Made by a program: the position numbers and the translations under genes. Below are positions 26,629 to 36,545 of a DNA stretch of 64,000 bases, piece by piece. Every line of letters begins with the position of its first letter. Position 1 is the stretch's first letter. The stretch covers positions 25,450 to 89,449 of the forward strand of contig JANOTP010000083.1 in the NCBI GenBank assembly GCA_031416415.1. The letters run 5' to 3'. The notes below the pieces were generated by a model. That model saw nothing but the letters and a program-made list of their open reading frames with translations. It was not told where the DNA came from and made no database searches. The DNA is from JANYCO01 sp031416415. GTDB taxonomy: Bacteria; Bacteroidota; Bacteroidia; Cytophagales; Cytophagaceae.

Positions 26629-28413
26629 TTAAATTACCTTTTCCAACGAAATTTCAGCTCTTTTACGTTCTCCGATCTGCTGTCTCCACATGGCATAGTA
26701 AAGTCCTTTCTGATCTAATAAATCTTCGTGCTTGCCACTTTCAATAATACTGCCGTGCTCGAGCACATAAATACAGTCGGCATGCATAACGGTAGAAAGT
26801 CTATGGGCAATAAGAATCGTGATTAATTCTTTATGCTTATTAATTTCTTTAATCGTATTAGTGATTTCTTCTTCGGTAATAGAATCAAGAGCAGAAGTAG
26901 CTTCGTCAAGAATCAGCAATGCAGGATTTCTCAATAAGGAACGAGCAATCGAAAGTCGTTGTTTTTCACCACCTGACACTTTTACCCCACCTTCACCAAT
27001 CATAGTATTCAAACCTTTATCCGCACGAGCCATAAGACTATGACAAGCCGCTTGTGATAAAGCAGCTAAACATTGTTCATCAGTACTATCGGGTGCTACG
27101 AACAATAAATTTTCCCGAATCGACCCAGCAAATAATTGAGTATCTTGAGTTACAAAACCAATTTGTTTCCTAAAGGCATTTAAATCGATCTCTTTTCCCT
27201 CTATACCATTGTAAGAAATAGATCCATCTTCAGGTTGATACAATCCTACCAATAATTTTACTAAAGTAGTTTTCCCAGAACCCGAAGGACCAACAAAGGC
27301 AATCGTTTCCCCATTCTTAGCTTCAAACGATATTTGTTCTAAGGCATATCCATTTGCTGTAGGGTGCTTAAATCGTACATCCTTAAAAGACAAGCTCTCT
27401 ACTTTCGGAAGAATAATAGGTTTTAAAGGAACAGCTTCCACAGGAGTATTCATTATTTTTTCAAAATTATTAAGCGAAACTTCCGCCTCTCTATATATAT
27501 TAATGATATTACCCAATTCTTGTAAAGGACCAAAAACATAAAAAGAATACATATACATTGTTATAAACTGACCAACACTAACCTTTTCCTTAAAAATAAG
27601 ATAAACCATAAGAAAAATAATAGCATTCCGCATCAAGTTAACAAACGTACCTTGGACAAAGCTTATGCTCCTAAGATATTTGACTTTTTTTAATTCAAGT
27701 TTTAAAATTTTATCTGTGGTTCGATTTAAACGTCCTACTTCCTGTTCTACCAATCCTAAACTTTTAACTAATTCTATATTGCGAAGCGACTCTGTAGTAG
27801 AACCCGCTAATGCGGTAGTCTCTGCTACTATTCCTTTTTGTATTTTCTTTATCTTTTTACTTAACACAAAACTTATCCAACCTAAAATAGGAATGGTAGC
27901 AAAATAAATAGGGGCAATAGGCCAATAAACATTTATAGAAAAAATCACAACAAAAATAACTCCTACAATTGTTGTAAACAGCGTATTAACAAAAGCAGAA
28001 ATTAATCTTTCCGAATCCACCCTTACTTTTTGTAGAATTCCTAACGTCTCTCCACTTCTCTGGTCTTCAAATACAGAAAAGGGTAGTTTTAAAGAATGTT
28101 TTAAACCATCCTGATATACTTTCGCGCCTAGACGTTGAATAATGGTACTTAGAAAATAATCTTGGAAGTTTTTAGCAATTCGTGAAACCATCGCAGCACC
28201 TATGGCTAGTGCTATAAAAAAAAGAACACCTTTAACAAATTCCATGTCTCTTCCATGATCGAGAAATTCCTTATAGGGCCTTACATACTTGTCAATTAGT
28301 TTTCCCAGTAAGTAAGGGTCTAAGAAAGAAAACGTTTGATTGATGGCTGCTAAAAAAAGCGCAAGGAAAACAAGAGGCTTGTAATTTTTTAAATAATGTA
28401 GTAGTAATTTCAC
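26629..28413 (-). CDS. ABC transporter, fused membrane and ATPase domains (exporter type)
   Basis: A 594-aa half-transporter: six transmembrane helices in the first 310 residues (ABC exporter type I), then an ATPase domain with Walker A GPSGSGKTT, Q-loop, signature VSGGEKQR, Walker B LLILDEATSALD and H-loop AHRLSTV. It should act as a homodimer or with a partner to export lipids, peptides or drugs; substrate is unknown. The start is GTG at 28413, giving VKLLLHYLKNYK. Upstream is a regulatory region with a 14-bp palindrome next to the divergent LytTR gene. Confidence 0.92.
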   Translation of the reverse strand: MKLLLHYLKNYKPLVFLALFLAAINQTFSFLDPYLLGKLIDKYVRPYKEFLDHGRDMEFVKGVLFFIALAIGAAMVSRIAKNFQDYFLSTIIQRLGAKVYQDGLKHSLKLPFSVFEDQRSGETLGILQKVRVDSERLISAFVNTLFTTIVGVIFVVIFSINVYWPIAPIYFATIPILGWISFVLSKKIKKIQKGIVAETTALAGSTTESLRNIELVKSLGLVEQEVGRLNRTTDKILKLELKKVKYLRSISFVQGTFVNLMRNAIIFLMVYLIFKEKVSVGQFITMYMYSFYVFGPLQELGNIINIYREAEVSLNNFEKIMNTPVEAVPLKPIILPKVESLSFKDVRFKHPTANGYALEQISFEAKNGETIAFVGPSGSGKTTLVKLLVGLYQPEDGSISYNGIEGKEIDLNAFRKQIGFVTQDTQLFAGSIRENLLFVAPDSTDEQCLAALSQAACHSLMARADKGLNTMIGEGGVKVSGGEKQRLSIARSLLRNPALLILDEATSALDSITEEEITNTIKEINKHKELITILIAHRLSTVMHADCIYVLEHGSIIESGKHEDLLDQKGLYYAMWRQQIGERKRAEISLEKVI

Positions 28414-28648
28414 AGAATGGCCTTTAAATGAATTAATATACCCTAAACTGGGCCTTTGGCTCCATTTAGGAATATTGATAACACAAACAACGATAATTAA
28501 GTTTAAACATATAAATTTTTTAACTAATAAATTTTAAAGTAAATCATACGTATAAATACTTATTGAAATAATGTATAATATAAGCAAATATTTAAGTGTA
28601 TTCTCTTATCAACATCTAAGCATAAAAAGTCGTATTACATTCAAGACA

Positions 28649-28662
28649 AACAAACGTTTGTT
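28649..28662. promoter_or_regulatory. 14-bp perfect palindrome AACAAACGTTTGTT
   Basis: It lies 27 nt upstream of the LytTR gene ATG (28689) in the divergent gap with the ABC exporter. The perfect dyad suggests a binding site for a dimeric regulator, possibly the LytTR protein encoded next to it; this is inference. Confidence 0.45.
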
Positions 28663-28688
28663 AGATATTAATTTAAATCTTTAGCATT

Positions 28689-29378
28689 ATGAACTGTCTG
28701 ATCGTAGACGACGATGAGTTGTCAAGAAAAACCATAGAGCATTTTATTAGTGAAACGCCGTTTTTGACTCTCGAAAAAAGTTGCAGCAGTGCCGTAGAAG
28801 CAGTAAATGTATTAACCAACCCTCATACCATTCAACTAATTTTTCTAGATATAGAAATGCCTATTATGAATGGATTGGATCTATTGAAAAATTTCACAGA
28901 CCATCCAAAGATAATATTAATGAGTTCTCATCAAAATTATGCAATCGAGGCATTTGAGTACGATGTTATTGATTACCTTTTAAAACCAGTAACCTATTCA
29001 CGTTATCTTAAAGCTGTTAAAAAAGCAAATGAAAAGGCAAAAGAAAATACTGTAATAACTACGCCTGCCAACGATGATATTTTCATAAAAGTAGATTCTT
29101 CACTTATCAAATTATCGCTAAAGGATATTCTTTGGTTAGAGGCTATGGGTGATTATGTATCGGTGCATACAGAAGAAAAAAAATACATGGTTTATTCTAC
29201 CATGAAACGAATGGAGGAAAAACTACCAGAAGTTTTTATGAGAGTACATAGATCTTATATAGTAAACATAAATCGTATCAATAATATAGACGACTATTGT
29301 ATAACTATAAATAAAACTATATTAGCAGTAAGTAGGAATCACAAAGATGCTTTGATGCAACGACTGAATCTTGTGTAG
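28689..29378 (+). CDS. LytTR response regulator
   Basis: A 229-aa protein with receiver domain (DDDE at residues 7-10, phospho-acceptor D54 in IFLDIEMP, K in YLLKPV) and C-terminal LytTR DNA-binding domain (WLEAMGDYVSVHTEEKKYMV, then FMRVHRSYIVNI). The next gene, 49 nt downstream, is a hybrid histidine kinase, so the two probably form a phosphorelay or at least a shared operon, although LytTR regulators more often pair with LytS kinases. It is unrelated in position to the other LytTR gene at 8702. Confidence 0.93.
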   Translation: MNCLIVDDDELSRKTIEHFISETPFLTLEKSCSSAVEAVNVLTNPHTIQLIFLDIEMPIMNGLDLLKNFTDHPKIILMSSHQNYAIEAFEYDVIDYLLKPVTYSRYLKAVKKANEKAKENTVITTPANDDIFIKVDSSLIKLSLKDILWLEAMGDYVSVHTEEKKYMVYSTMKRMEEKLPEVFMRVHRSYIVNINRINNIDDYCITINKTILAVSRNHKDALMQRLNLV

Positions 29379-29427
29379 GGAAAAGCTCCTTAATTAAATA
29401 TATTAATAACTTTTTACGCAATAGATT

Positions 29428-31926
29428 ATGAGCGTTATTATGAGTCGTCAAAAAGAAAATAACAAACGAAATGCACTAATAGAAAAAAATACACTTTCTA
29501 CTTTGCATAAGTATGATATAGATGACTTCGCAGAGGACATGGAAATTAATGAGCTCACAAAACTCATCAATCACATCTGTCAAACCCCAATAGCCACTAT
29601 AAGTTTTTTGGATGAAAATAAATTCATTATAATAGGGAAATCTGGCGTTAATGAAAACATTCACTTCGTCGACCATAAAGTATCATTCTCCCAGTATACT
29701 GTACTTCAAGATGATATATTTGAAGTACCCAATGCATTACAAGACAATCGTTTTATAAATAATCCGTATGTAGCAGGCGCTCCTTTTATACGCTATTATT
29801 GCGGCACTCCACTTATAGCCCCTGATGGAACTCGTATAGGCTCGTTATGCGTATTGGACACAAAAGAAAGAGTGCTTTCTGAAACACAAAAAAACGCAAT
29901 GAAATTTCTTGCAGATGTGGTTATTCAAAATTTAGAATTAAAAACAAAAAAGCTTGAATTAGAAAAAGATAAAAGAAGAATTGAAAATAGTGAAAAACGC
30001 TACCGTCAATTGTTTGAGCTTAGCCAGGGTTTGATCGGTGAACACGACATGAACGGAAGAATCATTTCCGCAAATCTCGCCACTGCAAATAGTCTTGAAA
30101 TTTCTATTAAAAACCTAGTCGGGAAAAATATGCGAGATGCGCTATCTCCCGAAACCAGAGATCAATTTGATTTTTATCTTGAGAAAATTGCTCAAGATGG
30201 TTATGCAGAAGGTATAATGCATGTACAAACAACAACTGGAAAAAGCCGTTATTGGGCTTATAAAAATGTAAAGGTTGAAGACCAAGGTTACCCATTTGTA
30301 CTTTGCTCCTCACAAGATGTAACAGAATTGATAACGCTGGAAAAAGAACTTCGTAGAGCAAAAAAAATAGCGGAGCAATCTACTGAAGCTAAGCAACATT
30401 TTCTTGCTAAAGTAACCCACGAAATTCGTACTCCAATGAATGCTATTGTTGGCTTTGGAAAATTATTATTGAAAACTACGTTAGAAGAAAAACAGCAGAA
30501 ATATTCCGAGGCGATTAGCACTGCGGGAGAGAACCTTTTGTTGATAGTAAACGATCTACTGGATACCGCTAAAATTGAAGCGGGCAAAATGTCGTTTGAA
30601 GAAATCCCATTTTCTCTTCAAGAAGTAGTGTCATCAGTAGTTACAATTCTACATTATAAAGCAGCAGAAAAAGATATTATTTTATCTGTAAAGATAGCCG
30701 ACGATATACCTGCAAATCTTATTGGCGATCCAACCCGTCTAAATCAAGTATTGACCAATCTAGCAGGTAATGCAGTAAAATTTACGGAAAAAGGCACGGT
30801 AGAAATTAGCATACAAAAAGAAAAAATAACGGAAGACATAATTGATCTTAAAATAGAAGTGATTGATACAGGTATTGGTATATCTGCTGATAAGCTACCC
30901 TTTATCTTTAACAGCTTTATACAGGCCAATAACGACACTTCACGCAAGTATGGTGGTACAGGGCTTGGCCTAACCATAGCGAAGCAAATAATAGAACTCC
31001 AAAATGGCACAATCGATGTAAAAAGCGAACCTGAAGTAGGGACTAGCTTTACCGTATTCCTTTCCTACCAAATTGCAACTCAACAAACCGTTTTAATAAA
31101 CAAAAATAAAGAAGAATTTATTGCAGATAAAAAGTTAGATCATGTAAAAATACTTCTTGCAGAAGACAACCACCTCAACCATCTTCTTCTAGAATGTATA
31201 ATGGAAGAATGGGGCGCAGAATTGAGTATTGCAGAAAATGGTAAACAAGTAATAGAACTGTTAGAAACAAACAATTACGACTTAATCCTTATGGACGTGC
31301 ACATGCCAATTATGGATGGCTATGAAGCTACGGCATTTATAAGAAATAACCTTCCTTCACCGCTAAATCAAATTCCTATCATTGCCATTACGGCCAATGC
31401 CTCTGAAGAAGACAGAACAAAATGTTTTAATGCAGGAATGAATGATTTTATTCCTAAACCCTTTCGTCAAGAAGAATTGTTCGAAAAAATATCTCGTTAT
31501 GCTATGTTAAGAAAGGACTCTGGACTTGTTTACACAAAAAAAGAAAAGAATAAAAAACCTGACATCAAAAGAAAGGTCATTCGTTTAGGATATTTGAAAA
31601 GCGTAGCTTCAGGAAATAAGAAATTTCTAAAAGAAGTTATGGATATTTTTATTACTCAAATTCCTGAAGAGCTTATCAATATTAACCATGCGGTGCAGTT
31701 AAGAAGTTGGGAAAAAGTAGCGGATATTGCCCATAAAATGAAACTTGGTATAAACATAATGGGCATGAAAGATTCCGAAAAAATAATTCTTTATATCGAA
31801 GCAGAAGCAAGAGAAAAAATAACCCCTGATGAAAAAACTATAAAAATTAAGATAGAAAAACTAAAAGAAAAATGTCTTATAGCAGTAGAAGAAGTAAAAG
31901 AACTAATGATTGAGTGGAAATTATGA
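29428..31926 (+). CDS. hybrid histidine kinase (GAF-PAS-HisKA-HATPase-REC-Hpt)
   Basis: An 832-aa soluble protein with no membrane segment. Domains in order: GAF (about 35-165), PAS (about 185-310), HisKA with H331 in VTHEIRTPMNAIVG, HATPase with NLAGNAVKFTE, DTGIGIS and GGTGLGLTIAKQ, receiver with D623 in LILMDVHMP, and Hpt with H769 in IAHKMKLG. A full phosphorelay (His-Asp-His) is thus held in one chain, and the final Hpt His could pass phosphate to the upstream LytTR regulator. A second in-frame ATG lies at 29440. It ends 2 nt before the convergent DUF4834 gene. Confidence 0.94.
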   Translation: MSVIMSRQKENNKRNALIEKNTLSTLHKYDIDDFAEDMEINELTKLINHICQTPIATISFLDENKFIIIGKSGVNENIHFVDHKVSFSQYTVLQDDIFEVPNALQDNRFINNPYVAGAPFIRYYCGTPLIAPDGTRIGSLCVLDTKERVLSETQKNAMKFLADVVIQNLELKTKKLELEKDKRRIENSEKRYRQLFELSQGLIGEHDMNGRIISANLATANSLEISIKNLVGKNMRDALSPETRDQFDFYLEKIAQDGYAEGIMHVQTTTGKSRYWAYKNVKVEDQGYPFVLCSSQDVTELITLEKELRRAKKIAEQSTEAKQHFLAKVTHEIRTPMNAIVGFGKLLLKTTLEEKQQKYSEAISTAGENLLLIVNDLLDTAKIEAGKMSFEEIPFSLQEVVSSVVTILHYKAAEKDIILSVKIADDIPANLIGDPTRLNQVLTNLAGNAVKFTEKGTVEISIQKEKITEDIIDLKIEVIDTGIGISADKLPFIFNSFIQANNDTSRKYGGTGLGLTIAKQIIELQNGTIDVKSEPEVGTSFTVFLSYQIATQQTVLINKNKEEFIADKKLDHVKILLAEDNHLNHLLLECIMEEWGAELSIAENGKQVIELLETNNYDLILMDVHMPIMDGYEATAFIRNNLPSPLNQIPIIAITANASEEDRTKCFNAGMNDFIPKPFRQEELFEKISRYAMLRKDSGLVYTKKEKNKKPDIKRKVIRLGYLKSVASGNKKFLKEVMDIFITQIPEELININHAVQLRSWEKVADIAHKMKLGINIMGMKDSEKIILYIEAEAREKITPDEKTIKIKIEKLKEKCLIAVEEVKELMIEWKL

Positions 31927-31928
31927 CA

Positions 31929-32186
31929 TTACTTCAATTCTTCATAATCCACATAATCTCCTGCCTTATTATTTCCTGAACCAGGATTTCTTTTTTCTTT
32001 TCCAGGAACATAATCAACCGAAATTGTACCCTCTGACTTTTGTTGTTTTTGTTGAAACTGCTGTTGCTGCTTCATAGCTTGGTTAACCATTTTATTCAAC
32101 GTTGTCTGTACAGTAAACTTGATAAATGGCTTTAATAGCCATCTAAGAATGATCAATATTAGTACAATGGTGAAAAAAGTCTTCAT
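31929..32186 (-). CDS. DUF4834-family small membrane protein
   Basis: An 85-aa protein with one N-terminal hydrophobic helix (KTFFTIVLILIILRWLLKPF), a glutamine-rich stretch (residues about 42-52) and an acidic end (DYVDYEELK) typical of DUF4834 proteins in Bacteroidota. Function unknown. It lies downstream of carB on the same strand, separated by a hairpin (32202-32236). Confidence 0.75.
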   Translation of the reverse strand: MKTFFTIVLILIILRWLLKPFIKFTVQTTLNKMVNQAMKQQQQFQQKQQKSEGTISVDYVPGKEKRNPGSGNNKAGDYVDYEELK

Positions 32187-32201
32187 AATACACTTATAGA
32201 C

Positions 32202-32236
32202 GTGCCACGGTCTAAAATATTTTAAATCCGTGGCAC
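32202..32236 (-). terminator. GC-rich hairpin downstream of carB
   Basis: GTGCCACGG (32202-32210) and CCGTGGCAC (32228-32236) form a perfect 9-bp stem around a 17-nt AT-rich loop that is itself partly self-complementary. No T tract follows, so it may be a non-canonical terminator or an RNA processing or stability element between carB and the DUF4834 gene. Confidence 0.5.
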
Positions 32237-32254
32237 ATCATCCAAATTAATAAT

Positions 32255-35068
32255 TTATTTACTCATATACATGTTTCTTTCCGAATAAATTTTCAGGAAG
32301 AAGTCATCTTGTAAGTCATCTATAAAATAAATTGCTTCTCCAGTAGATTTCATTTCTGGACCAAGTTCTTTATTTACATTTGGGAACTTACTAAACGAGA
32401 ATACTGGAATTTTTATTGCATACCCTTTTTTCACGGGCTTGAAATCAAAGTCTTTTACTTTTTTCGCGCCTAACATTACTTTAGTAGCATAGTTTACATA
32501 AGGCTCTTGGTAGGCTTTGCAAATAAATGGTACTGTACGAGAAGCCCTTGGATTGGCCTCAATAATGTAAACGATTTCGTCTTTTATAGCAAATTGTATA
32601 TTTAAAAGGCCAACGGTTTCTAGCGCCACAGCAATTTTTCTAGTATGATCTTCGATTTGTTTGATCACATTATCGCTCAAGTCAAAAGGAGGTAACACAG
32701 CATTAGAGTCCCCAGAGTGAATACCTGCTGGCTCAATATGTTCCATAATACCAATAATATAAACATCTTTTCCATCACAGATTGCATCTGCTTCCGCTTC
32801 TATCGCATTGTCTAAGAAATGATCCAAAAGCACTTTCCCTTCTGGATAATCTTTTATAATAGTGACAACGTGAGACTCAAGTTCTTTTTCATTAATTACG
32901 ATTTTCATACTCTGACCACCCAACACGTAAGAAGGACGAACCAACAATGGAAAACCTAGTTCTTTTGAAACATTTATTGCCTCTTCCGCAGATTGGATTG
33001 TTCCAAATTTTGGATAAGGAATATTATTATCTTTAAGTAAGTTCGAGAAAAGTCCTCGGTCTTCAGCAAGGTCAAGGGCTTTGTAACTTGTACCTATAAT
33101 TTTGATACCGTAGCGCTCTAACTTTTCTGCTAATTTAAGCGCTGTTTGTCCTCCTAATTGAACAATTACACCTTCTGGTTTTTCATGAAGTATAATGTCA
33201 TAAATATGTTCCCAGAAAACGGGCTCAAAATACAATTTATCTGCAACATCAAAATCTGTTGAAACCGTTTCGGGATTACAATTAATCATGATCGTTTCAT
33301 AGCCACATTCTTTCGCTGCCAATACACCATGCACACAAGAATAATCAAATTCAATACCCTGACCAATACGGTTTGGACCAGAACCTAGCACTACTATTTT
33401 CTTTTTGTCTGAAACGATAGATTCGTTTTCTCCATCAAATGTAGAATAATAATAAGGTGTCTTTGCTTCAAATTCTGCAGAACAAGTATCAACGAGTTTA
33501 TATACACGGTTAATCCCCATTTCATGACGTTTATTAAATACTTGACTCTCTTTGCATTTAATTAAATGTGCTATTTGTCTGTCTGCATATCCCTTTTGCT
33601 TAGCCGAAACTAATAACTCACGAGTAATGGTGTCGATAGTCAACTTTTCCATTACTTTATCCAAGTGATACAGTTCTTCGATTTGTTGTAAGAACCAAGC
33701 GTCAATTTTAGTTAAGTTTTGAATCGTTTTAAAGGAAATTCCCATGTGGAATGCATCCTTAATATGAAAAAGTCTATTCCAACTTGGATTAGCAAGACTG
33801 TATAAAATTTCATCTTGTTTTAACAATTCTTTTCCATCAGCACCAAGACCATTACGTTTGATCTCTAGCGATTGACAAGCTTTTTGTAAAGCTTCTTGAA
33901 AAGTTCTGCCTATTCCCATCGCCTCTCCTACTGATTTCATTTGTAAACCAAGGGTTCTGTCAGCACCTTTAAATTTATCAAAATTCCAACGAGGAATTTT
34001 CACAATTACATAATCTAAAGCCGGCTCAAAATAAGCAGAAGTAGTTTTAGTAATTTGATTTTTTAGTTCATCAAGATTGTACCCTATTGATAACTTTGCA
34101 GCAATTTTAGCTATAGGATATCCTGTAGCCTTAGAGGCAAGTGCTGAAGAGCGAGATACTCTTGGATTTATTTCTATACCAATAATATGTTTATAATCTG
34201 GGCTCAAAGAAAACTGGACGTTACATCCTCCAGCAAATTGACCAATCGCATTCATCATTTTAATTGCTTGGTCACGCATTTCCTGATAGACAGTATCTGG
34301 TAGCGTCATTGCAGGAGCAACCGTAATAGAGTCTCCCGTGTGGATACCCATTGGATCAAAGTTTTCTATGGAACAAATAATAATTACGTTACCTATACTA
34401 TCACGTAAGAGTTCTAATTCATATTCTTTCCAACCTTTGATAGATTGTTCTACCAAAACTTCATGTGTTGGTGATGCGTGTAAGCCAGCAGTAAGCGCAG
34501 CGTCAAATTTTTCAGGATCATCTACAAAACCGCCCCCTGTACCACCAAGTGTAAAGGATGGACGAATAACTAAAGGAAATCCAATCTCTTGTGCTATTTC
34601 TTTTCCTTGCAAAAATGAAGTAGCCGTTTCACCTCTACAAACGCCAACACCGATTTCGATCATTTTCAAACGAAACTTCTCTCTATCCTCTGTTGTCTCA
34701 ATGGCTCCAATATCGACACCAATCATTCTCACACCGTACTTTTTCCAAATACCTGCTTTGTCACAATCAATTGCTAAATTAAGAGCTGTTTGTCCTCCCA
34801 TAGTAGGAAGCACTGCATCGATTTTATGTTTTTCAAGAATCTGAATAATCGATTTCTTCTCTAGTGGAAGCAGATAAATATTGTCCGCTGTTACACTATC
34901 TGTCATAATAGTCGCTGGATTCGAATTAATCAATGTCACTTCAATTCCTTCTTCTCTAAGCGATCTTGATGCTTGGGAACCGGCATAATCAAACTCACAA
35001 GCTTGACCAATTACAATTGGACCACTTCCAATAATTAAAACCGATTTTATACTGGTGTCTCTTGGCAT
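32255..35068 (-). CDS. carB: carbamoyl-phosphate synthase large subunit, short form
   Basis: A 937-aa protein with two ATP-grasp halves. The first half starts with SVLIIGSGPIVIGQACEFDY and the second with KIVVLGSGPNRIGQGIEFDY; ATP-binding blocks such as VRPSFTLGGTGGG and VRPSYVLGGQSM are intact. It makes carbamoyl phosphate for arginine and pyrimidines. E. coli CarB has about 1070 residues; here the C-terminal MGS-like allosteric domain is missing and the protein ends soon after the ATP-grasp part. Short CarB is usual in Bacteroidota, so this is not a truncation. carA is not in the window. Confidence 0.96.
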   Translation of the reverse strand: MPRDTSIKSVLIIGSGPIVIGQACEFDYAGSQASRSLREEGIEVTLINSNPATIMTDSVTADNIYLLPLEKKSIIQILEKHKIDAVLPTMGGQTALNLAIDCDKAGIWKKYGVRMIGVDIGAIETTEDREKFRLKMIEIGVGVCRGETATSFLQGKEIAQEIGFPLVIRPSFTLGGTGGGFVDDPEKFDAALTAGLHASPTHEVLVEQSIKGWKEYELELLRDSIGNVIIICSIENFDPMGIHTGDSITVAPAMTLPDTVYQEMRDQAIKMMNAIGQFAGGCNVQFSLSPDYKHIIGIEINPRVSRSSALASKATGYPIAKIAAKLSIGYNLDELKNQITKTTSAYFEPALDYVIVKIPRWNFDKFKGADRTLGLQMKSVGEAMGIGRTFQEALQKACQSLEIKRNGLGADGKELLKQDEILYSLANPSWNRLFHIKDAFHMGISFKTIQNLTKIDAWFLQQIEELYHLDKVMEKLTIDTITRELLVSAKQKGYADRQIAHLIKCKESQVFNKRHEMGINRVYKLVDTCSAEFEAKTPYYYSTFDGENESIVSDKKKIVVLGSGPNRIGQGIEFDYSCVHGVLAAKECGYETIMINCNPETVSTDFDVADKLYFEPVFWEHIYDIILHEKPEGVIVQLGGQTALKLAEKLERYGIKIIGTSYKALDLAEDRGLFSNLLKDNNIPYPKFGTIQSAEEAINVSKELGFPLLVRPSYVLGGQSMKIVINEKELESHVVTIIKDYPEGKVLLDHFLDNAIEAEADAICDGKDVYIIGIMEHIEPAGIHSGDSNAVLPPFDLSDNVIKQIEDHTRKIAVALETVGLLNIQFAIKDEIVYIIEANPRASRTVPFICKAYQEPYVNYATKVMLGAKKVKDFDFKPVKKGYAIKIPVFSFSKFPNVNKELGPEMKSTGEAIYFIDDLQDDFFLKIYSERNMYMSK

Positions 35069-35454
35069 TTTATTTTATAGCTATAGTATTATAATTAATT
35101 TTATGATCGCATTAATCTTGCAAGGATAATCAAACAATCTGTAGAAAACTTGTATCAATTCCAGTACAAAATTGAGCAAAGGTAGGTCAAAAACGCAGTA
35201 TTCAAAATGAATAAATAGTAAAGATTTAGTAGGGTTAAATGATTTGTGCCATTTACCTGATGATTGACTGGTAATGAATGTATTGTAGTTTTCAACACTC
35301 TTTGTTTACTAAAATTGTACAATACAAAGAATTTTTATAAATAAGTGTTTTGATAGTGCTTTACAAAACTTTAAAGAACTTCTAATCAATATATGATAAT
35401 ACTACTTATTGATTTCGATTTTTACAAACCCTTAAAAAGCTGATTTTATTACGA
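35069..35454. other. divergent intergenic region carB / ABC ATPase
   Basis: No gene was recognised. A loose inverted repeat (TGTATTGTA around 35279 and TACAATACA around 35319) is present with a long loop. The plus-strand promoter box for the ABC gene starts at 35455. The carB promoter must lie here, but no exact consensus was found on the minus strand. Confidence 0.5.
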
Positions 35455-35462
35455 TATATTTG
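35455..35462 (+). promoter_or_regulatory. -7 box TATATTTG before the ABC ATPase gene
   Basis: Exact TAnnTTTG match 37 nt before the ATG at 35500, predicting a leader of about 30 nt. A -33 element is not clear. Confidence 0.45.
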
Positions 35463-35499
35463 AATAGTCAAAATTGCATAAATTATTTAATCCTAGTAA

Positions 35500-36501
35500 A
35501 TGCTAGAAATTAGAAACCTTACAAAAAAGTATGAAGGTCAAGAAAAAGCTGCCGTTCATAACGTTTCCTTTACTGTAAAAGAGGGTGAGTTTTTTACTCT
35601 TACAGGAGAAAGTGGCAGTGGGAAATCTACGCTACTTCGTCTAATAAAAGGACTTGAAGATGCAGATGGTGGAGAAATTATTTTTGATGGAAATCCAGTA
35701 AAAGGTCCTTCAAAAAAACTCATAGCTGGTGAAGAAGGTATTGAACTTGCCCACCAAGCCTATAATCTTTTCCCTAGGCACACGGTTTATGAAAACATTC
35801 AATATGTAATTCGATATTTATCCAACGAAGAGCAAGAAAATAAAATCAATGAATTATTAACTATTTTTCGTTTACAAGAATTTAAAGACAAAATACCAAG
35901 CACGCTCTCGGGTGGACAGCAGCAGCGTGTGGCGATTGCCAAAGCATTGGCGGCTTCTCCACGATTATTGCTATTAGACGAACCATTCAGCAATTTGGAT
36001 ATGATTCTTCGTGCAGAAATAAAAACCGAACTCGCCGACTATATTCGCCAAACAAAAGCAGCCGTTATTTTTGTAACACATGAAAGCAGTGATGCACTCT
36101 CTCTTTCAGATCATATAGCAGTAATGAAAGAAGGAATAATTGTACAAACAGGTACTCCTGAAACGATCTATTCAAAACCAGTCACTCCTTACGTTGCTTC
36201 TTATTTTGGGAATGCCAATATTGTTAAAGTAAAAGACCTTGAAAAGCTAAATATCTCCGCTACCAAAGAAGTAGATGCTGACGCTAAAGTTTGCATTCGA
36301 TATGAAGACGTAGAGCTAACGGACGCTAGCAAAGCCATGCTTTATGCAAAAGTATTACGCAAAGACTATTTAGGTGCTTGCTTTCGTCTAGAGGTAAGGC
36401 TAGACAGACTCCGCTTATGGATGTATACAAATTCTATATCAATCAAAAAAGGAGATGTGGTGCCGCTTAAGATTAATACAGATAAGGTACATTTGTTTTA
36501 G
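35500..36501 (+). CDS. ABC transporter ATPase, PotA/FbpC-like, without adjacent permease
   Basis: A 333-aa protein with Walker A GESGSGKST (near residue 38), signature LSGGQQQR, Walker B LLLLDEP, H-loop THESSDAL, and a C-terminal TOBE-like domain (about 240-333). Architecture and length match importer ATPases for polyamines, iron or sugars. No membrane or binding-protein genes lie next to it; the 44-nt downstream gene encodes a YjbQ-family protein. The partner is probably encoded elsewhere. Confidence 0.85.
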   Translation: MLEIRNLTKKYEGQEKAAVHNVSFTVKEGEFFTLTGESGSGKSTLLRLIKGLEDADGGEIIFDGNPVKGPSKKLIAGEEGIELAHQAYNLFPRHTVYENIQYVIRYLSNEEQENKINELLTIFRLQEFKDKIPSTLSGGQQQRVAIAKALAASPRLLLLDEPFSNLDMILRAEIKTELADYIRQTKAAVIFVTHESSDALSLSDHIAVMKEGIIVQTGTPETIYSKPVTPYVASYFGNANIVKVKDLEKLNISATKEVDADAKVCIRYEDVELTDASKAMLYAKVLRKDYLGACFRLEVRLDRLRLWMYTNSISIKKGDVVPLKINTDKVHLF

Positions 36502-36545
36502 TAAATGACTATAATTAATAAACTAAAATAATTTTCAATTTAAAA

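Noticed and set aside
35270..35330. Loose inverted repeat in the carB/ABC gap
   Set aside because: Only 9-bp arms with a loop of over 30 nt in AT-rich DNA; could arise by chance.
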